Below are positions 21,935-32,822 of a DNA stretch of 64,000 bases, one piece after another; position 1 is the first letter of the stretch, and each line of letters starts with the position of its first letter. A program made the position numbers and the translations under genes. The stretch comes from Gigaspora rosea. Lineage: Eukaryota > Glomeromycota > Glomeromycetes > Diversisporales > Gigasporaceae. Below the pieces are notes generated by a model. That model had not been told where the DNA came from. It saw only the letters and a program-made list of their open reading frames with translations, and made no database searches. Location: contig QKWP01000588.1 in NCBI GenBank assembly GCA_003550325.1, positions 84,415 through 148,414 on the forward strand, in the 5' to 3' direction.

Positions 21935-24900
21935 TTTAAAACAATCCGGTTTGTGGCCCAGTAATAGTCTGGTAAACGGGCGGGTTATCCGGAATTTGAA
22001 ATTTATTTCGGGTACAACCTCTAATTATAACTAGATGCTCTTTGTATAAATGAATCCACTTCTCTAAGATCAGCATCAGAATAATTTTGTCTAACTTCGC
22101 TAATCCAGTCATAAGTTCAATCAATATCGTGAGATCCAAGATCAAAAGAACTATCAATTACTGAGTTAGGACCCATTTCTGCTAGAAGTATCCAATCAAA
22201 TCGGTATTCTTCTTCTTCATTTTCAGATTCTTCTTCTTGACTTTCATCATCTATTATTTCTCTTGTTTTATTATTATCTATAGGGGGCCCAAGTAAGTCT
22301 ATTGGATCAGCATTAATTTCTTCAGAATAGTGATCATATAAAACTGTCCTTGAAATTGTATTATTTTGAGTTAGGAGTTGAATGTCTCGATGAAAAACAT
22401 GAAGAAGAACTTTTACATGGCAGAACTCTTCCCATTCTGGTCTATTTCGCAATGGTGATGGTCGTGGCCAAACTCGTATAATATTTTCAGTTTTACATTT
22501 TTTCCATTTGTTATTGGTAAATTTATATTTAAGATATAACTTATATAATGAGAAATTTTCAAACTCAGAAGGCCTATCCCAGTATATTTTTAAAGTAGGA
22601 CAAGTTGTCCATCCAATATTTTCAGTTTTTCTAGAATTTCCATCATCATTAACACCTGTACCACAAAGCCAACGAGGTGTTTCTTTATTGAGATTTAATG
22701 AAAAAAAGTACGACTTGAATGATAAAGAGGAGTTCCAAGAAGTAAATAACAAGTTTCTAGTTTCTTGAGCAGATATATCACGTTCAGCAATACTATGAAG
22801 CAATAATTTTTGAACTGGAGCAAGTAATTTATCAGTAGAATTGCTGTTATTAAGTATTCGATTTAATATTTGTGAAAAGCCCTCTGATCATGGTTCTGAT
22901 TTACTTGCATATTTGGAAATATATTGCAAAGCTGCATGAATACTAAGAATAGGTTTAATATCAACATTTGCTCTCTATCCTTGCAGTTGAATTCTACTAT
23001 GAGGATTAATATATGGGTTGTTTCTTGCTATTATAAGCTCTAAATGACCATGGCTATCATCACGCAAGAAAGTATGATTACTTTCCACTTTAGGAAATCC
23101 GAATCTGCAAGATTGTTGTTGGCCACGTTTGGTACAAAGACAATATGCAGGACTGCATCGTGTATGTCGCTACAACTTGTTAACTAATCTGATATAATCT
23201 TGTTCATCATCATGAAGTTCTTCAAGACGTTTTTGGCATGAATGATTGTTAGGAACAGGAGCATTAGGTCCTGGATTAATAGTAGTACCAAAGAGTTAAC
23301 ATATTTTGTTATTTCTTTTAATAAATTTTCATCTTCTCTTAGTTGTTCCCATTCAATTTTAGGAGCATTTTTATCTTTCCAATTCCATTACATGAACACT
23401 ACCATGATGTTGCCATTCAAATCTATACCACCAATCATCTAGATTTCATTTTTTTATTAGCACAGTATTAAAAAAATTTCAAATCGTTTATTAAAAAACC
23501 AAGTAGCAAGATGGGGATTGTCAATAATGTTTTGAAGACGATTTTAAGTAGATGGCATAAGTGCATGAAGTTCTGGCCAGTGTAGATCAGCAGCACTGAA
23601 TGTAAAGAATATTAAACCTTGTGAACCTAACTGTATAATCATGTCTGATAATTCACGACGTCTTGTATTCCAAAACTGCCTTAATCCACATATTCCTAAA
23701 CCAAATCTCATAATTCGGTCAGCCATATTTGTATTACCATCAGCAATAATTTCCTGTATATCTTCAACTGTAAGCTGATTATCATTAAAATTTTGTTTAA
23801 CGTATACTCTTCCTTTCTGCCATCTCATCTGTGAATTAAGTGCAAAATATCGCCAATGAGTATGCTAAGCAAATCTTCCATCTTTATATTGCAATAAATG
23901 CTTAAAGTATTCAGCTGGTTTGATATCTTTGAAACGTTCTGAACGAAGATCAGCACATCCTGTTGGGTAAAGAGTTGGAAATGCACGTACAATATATCCT
24001 GAAGTTTGAAATTCATTAATAGGATTATTATCAATTTTTGGCCACTCAATAGTATTATTAGCTAATAATCTATTCATTGTATTATTTATAGCAATTTCTT
24101 CTCGATTATCTGAGGGTAGATAAGGTATAAAGGTATGTGTAATTACATTTTCTTCATTTTCATTATTTTCTTCATTAAATTCATCATTTATCAATTGATT
24201 AACTTGAAGTTGGTCATTAATAAATCCATCTTCTGGTAGCAATTGAAGATTTTCATTATTTATAGTGATTTCTGAATAATAGTTGTTGTTCATCTTTAGC
24301 CAATACAATGCATGAGCAACTTTATTACGACGAACTTTAAAGTCTCTAAATGCTATTGGGTCATTATCAGATTGCCGACGTATAATAAGCATATTTAATG
24401 AAGATGGATGCCAAGGGAGACAAGTTGTAAATTCTTCCATATCTTGAGAAAAATTGATAATATTTCCTCTATATCCATGTTGTCCTCCACGAAGTCTATA
24501 AACTACCATTATAGGAAAAACTTGTGCAATAAGCATCTCTTCAATTTCTGTTAGTCCTTGAAGCTCTTCGGGTACTTCTCCTGGATCCATATTGTTATCA
24601 AATGAGAATTTTTTTGGTAAAGTCTTCTCATTATAACAACGACGACATTCCCCCATAACAAGAGTTATTGATGGAAAACATTCTTTGCATGTAGGACACT
24701 CTGAGTGTTTTAGCTTTGCTACTTTATTACGAAACTAGCGCAAAAGAACTTTATCAAATTCATCAAGAACTGCAGAAGGCAGAGGTAAAGATATATCTGG
24801 TTCATTTATATTTCTGATTGAGGATTTCTATTGCTATCATCTGTAAGGTTTGTTTCAAATTCTTCAAGATCTTTCTCAATTTTATGTAATGTTTCTTTTG

Positions 24901-25222
24901 CTCTTTTTTGCCATTTTCGTTCTCGATCACGTTCAAGACGGGCCTCATGTTGCTCATGTGATTCATTTTTTCTGCTTTTACGTTTTCTTAAAGTATCTCT
25001 TAAAACTAAATTTTTTCTTGCTTGGTTTTCTTCTTCCATTGAGCTTTCTACTATTGGACTTTCTACTATTGTTGGGCTTTTTACTCGTAAATCTGAATCT
25101 TCTTCTGTTTGATCTTCCTCCTCCATTGAGCTTTCTACTATTGAACTTTCTACTATTGTTGGGCTTTCTATCATTATTGGGCTTTTTACTTTTGGACTTT
25201 CTGCCATAGAGATTTCTTCCAT

Positions 25223-25810
25223 TCTGGTTTTAATTTATAAGAAATAATTAAAAAAAGTTACAAAGCTATAAAGTAATGATTAATAATGTAATTATGAAAT
25301 AATAGAATGAATTTTTGTTACTAAATAGTATGCTTTTAATTGTCCAGAGCGAAGCGAAGGACTTACATTTCTACGCTGCTTAATGACCGAAATTACGATT
25401 TTGATACATTTATAGTAAAAATATCAAAAACGTAATTGTGGCATTTTTTGTCTGTAACGCCACGTACCTATATTTGCACAGTTGTGCACTATCAACAGAA
25501 GTTTTACGCGTTTTTTATACAGTAATAACTACTGTAGTAATTTAAAAAGTTTTTTTTAAATTTTTCATATCCGGATTATTACAACTTACTGTAACTATTG
25601 AGTGTATGTATTTAATCGAAACTCTAATTGTTACTAGAAAAATAAGTTTCTAATTTACTTGAATAAAGGTCTCTTTAGCATTATACTAGCCTACTTCCTT
25701 TATTTTTTTTAAGAAAATCGAAGGACAATCTATGTGCTACATACGTACGTATATAAAGTACAAACTCATGACGATTTCCGGTTTGTTTTTTACACATCTA
25801 ATATTAATAT
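25223..25810. other. Helitron 5' flank
   Basis: AT-rich with a small patch of AGCGAAGCGAAGGA at 25349-25362 that could belong to the Helitron 5' end. No gene seen. Confidence 0.3.
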
Positions 25811-26220
25811 GCCGAATAAACTCTTCGAAAGACTTTCAAATGATTACCTTAAACTTCTTGAATGCAAGTATATATTAATCCCAAAAGCGAATAATATAAG
25901 CGTAACAAGAAATCTAATAGATATAGCTTTGGTATAATTTTTTGGGAAATTTCAGGTGGCAAACCGTCATTCCAATCGTTGCGAAAATCCTTATGGTATT
26001 ATTTTTCATATATCTGAAGGAGGAAGAGAAATACCTACAGAAGGTACACCAGACTCATGCATTCAACTCTACGAAAGATGTTGGAATTATGATCCCAACC
26101 AGCATTTTTGAACTTGAAGAAATTTCAAGAAAATTTGTGGGTCTATCGGAAAATGAAAATTTTGGTATGTATAATAAACTGCATGGGTTAATGATGAATT
26201 ATTCTATGCAATCTTATTAA
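25811..26220 (+). pseudogene. Protein kinase C-terminal relic, with possible BTB-like leader
   Basis: 25956-26217 reads EGGREIPTEGTPDSCIQLYE, then RCWNYDPNQ and, after a one-step frame change near 26095, SIFELEEISRKF. This matches the end of the tyrosine-kinase-like domain expanded in mycorrhizal fungi (typical CWNxDPxxRPxxxEL motif, with the RP lost at the break). Upstream, 25811-25862 encodes MPNKLFERLSNDYLKLLE, which resembles the first residues of BTB-domain proteins, not kinases. No catalytic loop or ATP site is present. A decayed fragment, possibly a chimera. Confidence 0.6.
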
Positions 26221-26322
26221 AAAATTTCTATCATTTCATTTAGGTACAGGTAATTTTAACGAATTTATTTTAGATACTACGCCTAAAATCGTTTAATTTA
26301 GAGATTAGGCTTGTTTTTTTTG

Positions 26323-28275
26323 AATTGGTAAATGGATACCGATTCTAAAATGACACGATTAAAGGTAAATTTTTGTTTGTTTTTTTTTTTATATAAAAGG
26401 GAAATAATTTTTTTTTGAAATTGTAATAATTATCTTATTAGATTCGGTAGACAAGACATCCGACCAGATAGCCAGGAATCGATGAAACATACGAAAATTT
26501 AGTTAGCATTTAATCTTTAGGTGAGTAGTGATAGTATCCAGGTAGGGTATCACCCGGGCTATCTGCAGATAGTCAGATATCCGGTGTGAACTCAGCTACC
26601 CGGATAAACATACCCGGATAATACCAGATAAAATACCCGGATAATACTCAGAAAGTATCTGCGCAATAGAAATTTAAAAAAAAATTTTTTTTTTTGGAAA
26701 ATTAGGTCGTCAGGTTATGCAAAAACGAAAATTTATCTTTGCGTGGCCTAATAGGCGATAGTAAAAATAAGATTTTTTAGACACAAAAATTTATAGCCAA
26801 TATGACTTTATGTCTATATTTGCTAGATATTTATTATTTTTCTTTTTTTTTGTTGTTTTTTTTGCCGGCCTGATGAAATGATAATCACTGATTATCAAAG
26901 CCAAAAGCGAGAAAATTTGGTGATCTCTAAATGAATTAGAGCGCTAATACCATATGACCTTAATATGTTACGATAATAACCAGCTTATAATTTGTGGCTT
27001 TGCCACTATATACTCATATACCAGGAACGTAGTTATGCTTAATTGGCATATTTATTTTATATATTAATAGGCTATACTTATATGAGCATACTGGATTTGA
27101 TATTCGTGTTGTCGTATGATGAAACGAAATCAGGTTTTTGATGACATGTGTTATTTCTCGATTTTCACCGATCGTAGAAATTTGTTAGACCACAGCACTA
27201 CTGTATCTACTATATATTTTATAAAATTTAGACCCAAAAAGGGTTTACTAAATTAAAAGTTTGATTTGAACAGAAAAGAGTATTTAATTATCTTTACCTG
27301 GGTACATCGGGTAGGATTTTATATCCGGATATATCCATAAATCACCCGGGTAACCCGCGGGTTTACCTGTCGGATAACCGGGTAGCATTTTTTTGATCAG
27401 GTACTATCACTATAGGTGAGTATATATTAATTCATTTTTAATTGCTTTTTTTTTACTTTATTATTATTATTATTATTTCTATATTTTTTCGCTTGTTTCT
27501 TTTTTAAATTGGTAAATGGATACCGATTCTAAAATGACACGATTAAAGGTAAATTTTTGGTTTTTTTTTATATCATATAAAAGGTAAATTTTTTTTTTTG
27601 AAATTGTAATAATTATCTTATTAGTTTCAGTAGACAAGACATCCGACCAGATAGCCGGGAATTGATGAAACATAGCATTTAATCTTTAGGTGAGTATATA
27701 TTAATTTATTTTTATTCGCTTTTTTTTTTACTTTATTATTATTATTATTATTTCTATATTTTTTTCGCTTGTTTTTTTTTTTGAATTGGTAAATGGATAC
27801 CGATTCTAAAACGACACGATTAAAGGTAAATTTTTGTTTGTTTTTTTTTTTTATATAAAAGGTAAATATTTTTTTTAAAAATTGTAATAATTATCTTATT
27901 AGATTCGGTAGACAGAACATCCGACCAGATAGCTAGGAATTGATGAAATGTACGAAAATTTAGTTAGCATTTAATCTTTAGGTGAGTATATATTAATTCA
28001 TTTTTATTTGCTTTTTTTTTCTAAAATGACAATTAAAAGTAAATTTTTTATTTATTTATTTATTTTTTTTTTTTTAAAATTGTAATAATTATTTTATTAG
28101 ATTCGGGTTCCGACCAGATTTTTGCCATAGCAGATAGTTTAATTTTTAGGCGAGTATATATTATTTCTTTTTATTTGCTTTTATTATTGATTTACTTTTT
28201 TTACTTTATTATTATTTTTTTTTACTTATTTTTTTTTAATTGGCAAATGGATACCGATTCTAAAATGACATGCCA
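26323..28275 (+). repeat. Exon-like ~280-bp tandem array, five units
   Basis: Units start at about 26323, 27506, 27784, 28015 (truncated) and 28238 (start only). Each begins ATGGATACCGATTCTAAAAT (MDTDSKMTRLK) followed by AAG/GTAAAT, a T-rich run, TTATTAG/ATTCGGTAGAC, ~75 bp, then CTTTAG/GTGAGT. The GT and AG signals sit at fixed places, so the array looks like duplicated exon-intron modules. The first unit is split by a hAT MITE. The second exon-like part has stops in most frames. Confidence 0.7.
26526..27412. mobile_element. hAT-type MITE with TAGGTGAG target duplication
   Basis: 887 bp. Ends TAGTGATAGTA and its inverted copy TACTATCACTA. Flanks 26518-26525 and 27413-27420 are both TAGGTGAG, a perfect 8-bp duplication. 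About 130 bp inside each end are arrays of ACCCGGATAA-like words. The middle has no gene. Insertion is inside the first unit of the exon-like array, one base before its GTGAGT signal. Confidence 0.92.
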
Positions 28276-28688
28276 TTTTACGATTCATAAGACATAGCTT
28301 TAGTATGAATCAATCGCGAAATAATAGTTAAATTTAAATTTAGTACAATAGTTATAATAGTTAGACTTAGGTAGTTAGATTAAATTCGATATGGTGGATA
28401 TAAATATAGTAAGTTAAAATAATGTTTTAAAAATTAATTTAATTAAATAAATAAATAATTTTAATTTTTAATAGAAGTTAATTAATAATAATTTAAAAAT
28501 AATACTAGTAATTTAAAAAAAAGTTTTTTTTTTAAAATAATTTAAAAAATAATAATATATATAATGTTATTAATAATAAAAAAATATAAATAAAATTTTT
28601 TAATAAAAAATAATTTAATATTAAAAAAAAAATAAGTTGAAAAAGTTAAAATAAAAATTTTATATTAAAAAAAAATAATAAAATAATT
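28276..28688. other. AT-only low-complexity stretch
   Basis: Almost entirely A and T with short TAAT/AATA words. No feature. Confidence 0.6.
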
Positions 28689-28692
28689 TTAA

Positions 28693-29447
28693 GGGTAGGG
28701 TATCTTAGGTCACATTACACATATATAATTTCATGCAGATCACAGAACTCAGCCCTTATAAAAGATCACACAAACTTGTGATCTTTAAAAATTTTTCGCA
28801 ACGGTTTAATGTCGTCAAAAAAAACTGTTTCTTGATCGTTCAAAGGCTCGTGCACTCAATAGTATGTCATTTTCTATTAGCAAATTGGGTTAAAAAAGAG
28901 TTTATTTAGGAATAAGGCAAAGTTGACTTTGCTCATCCGGCCTTAAAAGTGCGCATCTCAAGCAAACTTTTCTAAAAAATAAATATTTTTCTTTAAATTT
29001 TACAGATAACAACTTCAATAGCTTGTTTACACTTAATTATGTTGCAAAAAATTATGGCATTTACGAATTTTTGGAAGTTTACTAGTAACTCTTTGTGAAA
29101 AATATGGTTATTAATAATCTATTTATAGATTATATGGTATATTGTAGCCGTATTAAAACATGGTAAATAGTCTATTTAGATAGTCGAAAAAAGCTAAAAT
29201 TTTTGTTATAATGCTTGTAATAATTTTGCAAAACATTTTATTAATATAATTATTTAGTATTATATTAATTAAAATAAAAAAATGGTTATAACTTTGAAGA
29301 TATTTAGTTTTTGTATGTACATATCGTAGTAAATATAAATTATTTTGATTGGACAAAATCTATTTTTAGTTTTGTACATCAGTGATCTACAACTTGCAAT
29401 TATGCCGTTATTTTGCTATATCGTAGATCACATAAGATACCCTACCC
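28693..29447. mobile_element. TTAA-flanked non-autonomous element (755 bp)
   Basis: Left end GGGTAGGGTATCTTA and right end TAAGATACCCTACCC are inverted copies, flanked on both sides by TTAA (28689-28692, 29448-29451). TTAA duplication is typical of piggyBac-type insertion, although piggyBac ends usually begin CCC. Near both ends GATCAC/GTGATC words recur. A small hairpin lies at about 28760-28790. No transposase. Confidence 0.8.
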
Positions 29448-29451
29448 TTAA

Positions 29452-30790
29452 AACAATAAATATAATAGTTTAATTAAAATAAAATAAAAATAAAAAAATA
29501 TTAATAACTTAATTAAAAATTTATTTTATTTTATTTTATAATAATAATTTATTTTAAAAAAATGCATATAAATTTATGTTTGTATACTATCAAGTCATTA
29601 GATATTTAATGCATTATTTTTAACAACCTTATTATATTAATTCTATATATTTATTTAATTTATATTTTAAATTTATGTTTTTATATAATTTAATTTAATA
29701 TTTAATATTGTATTTTAAACTAATAATACAAATTAATAAAAATTTTATTAATTAATCAATTTTATTTAGCTAATTAATTAATTGTCTATTTAATTAATTT
29801 ACTAATTAATTAATTTATTAATTAATGCTCCGGACGCACATAGTAAATATTTATTTTTTATATTTATTTAGTTATCAAGAATTTGTATGATAAAATGAAT
29901 TGCAAAATTTTATTAAAATGAATTGAAGGCTTTTTATTTTTTTTTATAAAAACCTTATTATTTTTTTTTAAATTTATTCTTGAGATACATTATTTAAATT
30001 TACTTTCAATTTTTTAGATGTTTTTAATTTATATCTACTACACATGCTTTTCAACATCATAATTATCTTGTGTTACTAACAATATTACTACAAGTAAAGG
30101 CAAAAGAACTAAAAAATACAAAATGGGAAATTAATAATTATTAATAATGCTACCGGTATATATTTCATGTAAAATTAATTTTTTGTATTATTTTTTACAA
30201 AGTTATCTGATATTATGGGACCTTTTACATCAAATCAGGGCTTAGAGACGATTTTTTGATTCAACAATTAAATTAAATTTTGATTGTTGTGATAAATATA
30301 ATATTTATTTATAAAATAGTTTAGTACGTATGCGCATACATTACAGGGAACTTTCTAGAATACATTTCTATATGCACAAACATGTAAGGTAAAAAATTTT
30401 TTATAGACGGACTCAAAAAAAAACACCCAATATATTATTTTTGACACGTATTATGCGATTAATAGGTCAGTTATTTTGTACTTAGACGAAGAAACAAGTA
30501 TATTTCTTCTAGTACAGTATAGAGATCTGTATAGAATGCTAACGTAAAATCTTTTTTTCTAATTTAAATATATTAACAAGTCGTTGTGAGGTTGTTTTTA
30601 GCGCATAGGTTCAAGATCTAGCTGATCTATACGATTGGCAGGATGTTAATACTCTACTAGACAAGGTAAAGAGGTAATTTCACAAATCTATTTCGCACAA
30701 CAGCTAACAAAGGTAGGTTACGTTATTACAGCTATAATTAAGTGTTTTATTTTGTTATCAGTATATAAATTAATATTTTTTTTTCTTCTT
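29452..30790. other. AT-rich gene-free region
   Basis: Low-complexity A/T, including ATTAATTA-type runs at 29740-29825. No gene, RNA or inverted element that I can support. Confidence 0.5.
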
Positions 30791-30794
30791 TAGA

Positions 30795-31200
30795 TTTAGA
30801 AAAAAAAAATTGAATAGAAATTCAAGTAGGGCATAGGCACATTCAAAAATAAAAAAAAGCATTTAAATGGTATTTAAATACTGCTGAAAGTTGAGTTTTT
30901 TGATTAGTATGAGTGAAAGAAGAGCATTTGGTATTTAAAATTTGTTAAACGCGATGATTTTAGAAAAATGGTTGAGGATACGAATGGCGCTTCAGATCCG
31001 TTATAGCAATTTCTCCCAAAGAAATAATTTAGACTCTGCTATGATAAAGGCATAGAAATCTTTCGAACCAGGTGATTTTAATAGCATAATCAAGGGAAAA
31101 AAAAAGAAATAGTATTTTGAATCTGCTGAGAGAGTAATTTCAGAAAAATAACTATGTGCAAGTGCCGATTTTAAAGAAATGATGATAAATGGCGTTGTAA
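30795..31200 (+). pseudogene. Sel1-repeat relic
   Basis: Broken frames read KKAFKWYLNTAES near 30865-30890, then DKGIEIF and KEIVFESAER-like pieces up to 31130. These resemble repeated Sel1-like (SLR) helices (consensus KAFxWYLKSAE), a very common domain in mycorrhizal fungi. Stops and frame changes make it non-functional. Confidence 0.45.
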
Positions 31201-31271
31201 GTACAAGACCATTTATTAATATAAGTATTTATAATAAATTATTCAGTTCATAAATACTTACTATTTATAAT

Positions 31272-32045
31272 ATTGTAAAATATGTTGAGTGTGATTCCAG
31301 TAGAATGACAATACAAAAGATCATATAAACAGTTAACCTATAAAAATGGTTAAACGATTAAATAATTAATAAATGGTTAAACGGTTATTAAACCTATCTT
31401 GTCATCTTTAAGATATAATTCAAACATCTTACATTCACCCTTCTCTATGCCAATACCTTTTTGATTATTATCAGCAAGTTTTTGTTCTTTGAATGTTCTC
31501 TTATTGAATTTTCGGGTAAATTTAATAATATTGTAAAATATGTTGAGCGGGATTTCAGTGGAATGATAGTACAAAAGATCAAAAATTGTTTAAACGATTA
31601 AATAATTAATAAATGGTTAAGCAGTTATTAAACCCATCTCGTCATCTTTAGGATATAATTCAAACGTCTTACGTTCACTCTTCTCTATGCCAATACCTTT
31701 TTGATTATTATCAGCAAGTTTTTGTTCTTTGGATGTTCTCTTTGGAGACATTATTGAATTGTCGGTAAATTTAATAATATTGTAAAATATGTTGAGCGTG
31801 ATTCCAGTGGAATGACAGTAGAAAAGATCATATAAACGGTTAATCTATTAAAAAAATGGTTAAACGATTAGATAATTAATAAATGGTTAAGCGGTTTAAA
31901 CCTTATCTCATCATCTTTAAGATATAATTCAAACGTCTTACATTTATCCTTCTCTATGCCAATACCTTTTTGATTATTATCAGCAAGTTTTTGTTCTTTG
32001 GATGTTCTCTTTGGAGGCATTATTGAATTGTTGGGTAATTTTAAT
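31272..32045 (-). repeat. Three ~260-bp tandem copies encoding a Sel1-like start module
   Basis: Copies lie at about 31272-31512, 31529-31764 and 31780-32045, >85% alike by eye. On the - strand copies two and three begin with ATG (at 31751 and 32020) reading MPPKRTSKEQKLADNNQKGI and continuing GIEK.CKTFELYLKDDE, a Sel1-like helix pair. Copy one (frame 31574-31377) has lost the ATG part. Each runs out after ~48 codons, so these are duplicated fragments rather than a full gene. Confidence 0.7.
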
Positions 32046-32459
32046 AATACTTGAATATTTTAAAAGAAAATAAAATACGTTGAAAATTTTGACGAAAGTT
32101 AGTGCACAAACGTAATTAATAATAAAACAAGTTTTTAATAACAAAGCAGGTTTTATAGTTCTACTGCTTTAGAAAGTAACTCTACGATACGATAGGTTTG
32201 TTTTTTTTTTTTAACTTTTTTTTGAAATTTTAATTACACGACACGCGTGCAGACAGACAAAAAATTTCAAAATTGTACTTTTGATAAAATTTCTGTAAGA
32301 TGTACAAAGATACATCAGAAAGGACATGTTTTTTGGGCTAAATGTATCAAAAACGTAACTTTTGTATCACCTTGCTTAAACACTAATTGACTGTTGCTAC
32401 GCTCCGGCCAATAACATGCTTTAAAAAAATTTTTTATTGTGTAAACCACAAGTTGCCAA
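32046..32459. other. Spacer before MULE fragment
   Basis: AT-rich. A GCTACGCTCCGGCCA word at 32397-32411 resembles the terminal GC-rich part of the Helitron at 19250-19270, so a Helitron end fragment is possible. No gene. Confidence 0.3.
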
Positions 32460-32539
32460 TTGATGATGTGGTTTTTTATAATAAGAGTTACTTCAAAAAA
32501 TTTTTTTATATTGTGTAACACAGGGATCTTCAAGCCAAT

Positions 32540-32822
32540 CAAATCGAATGTCCGCCATGCTGCTGAGAATTATGTCGACGAGAATAATGTTAATAATTCT
32601 AACATTACAAAACACAAAGGCAGACCACCTAATCGACTTAAATCTAGTGTTGAACTAAGTAATCAAGTTTTAAGGGATAGCACACGTCATAATATTAAAA
32701 ACGATGGATTGGCATGTAATTCTACAAAAAATAGTGTAAGAGCTATAAGTGATATTAAAGGTCGAAAGTGTGGAAAATATAGGCAATTCGGACATTATGC
32801 TAAAACTTGTCCAAATAAATAG
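32540..32822 (+). pseudogene. MULE C-terminal fragment with CCHC zinc knuckle
   Basis: Reads ENYVDENNVNN, HKGRPPNRLKSSVE and, at the end, GRKCGKYRQFGHYAKTCPNK. This is the tail of FAR1-type MULE transposases: GRPxxR linker and C-x2-C-x4-H-x4-C knuckle, here with the second Cys changed to Tyr. Its start abuts sequence that is the inverse of the MULE tail at 14000-14035 (GTCCGCCATGCT), so the junction is rearranged. Confidence 0.75.

Larger units (their letters stand above)
20942..22023. mobile_element. hAT-type MITE inside the Helitron, 8-bp TSD
   Basis: Ends TAGAGCTTGTACC and, inverted, TAGAGGTTGTACC, flanked by ATTATAAC at 20934-20941 and 22024-22031: a perfect 8-bp target duplication. Subterminal DNA is rich in GGGTAACCCGG words. 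The listed span is inflated because an N at 21512 and a 422-bp repeat lie inside it; the real element is about 645 bp. The 42486-43184 element is an inverted full copy. Removing it joins the Helitron frames on either side (SFIQRASSYN before, KSNNKIKINE after). Confidence 0.9.
19236..25222 (-). mobile_element. Helitron, autonomous type, decayed
   Basis: Rolling-circle transposon carrying a RepHel gene on the - strand. The probable 3' end is at 19236: the - strand ends with hairpin AATGC-TAC-GCATT (19243-19255), then AGC and CTAG, and the next base is T, as Helitrons insert between A and T. The 5' TC end was not identified; it lies beyond 25222, perhaps near the GC-rich patch at 25340-25370. 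The element is split by a hAT MITE (20942-22023) and by an assembly join at 21512. Confidence 0.8.
19434..25222 (-). pseudogene. Helitron Rep-helicase (HUH endonuclease plus Pif1-like helicase)
   Basis: Reading from 25222 downward: a charged leader with VESSMEEE repeats and a basic segment; a Cys finger (CPTCKEC, GECRRCYNEK, near 24650); the conserved Helitron N-terminal region (24656-23544); the Rep HUH site near 23386-23409, where the usual H-x-H-type triad reads HHGSVHVM with the last His lost; the two-Tyr motif QYISKYASKS (22897-22926), intact. After the MITE come the Pif1-type helicase motifs: Walker A GTAGTGKS (20770), IIDEKSM (20505), FGDFGQLPPV (20405) and VHKSQGLTL (19660). Frames shift or stop near 24806, 23865, 23544, 22117, 20493 and 19671, so it is inactive. 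It would normally nick and unwind DNA for rolling-circle transposition. Confidence 0.9.

Noticed and set aside
24831..25209. Two + strand frames opposite the Helitron leader
   Set aside because: Ser/Leu/Phe-rich mirrors of the charged - strand leader.
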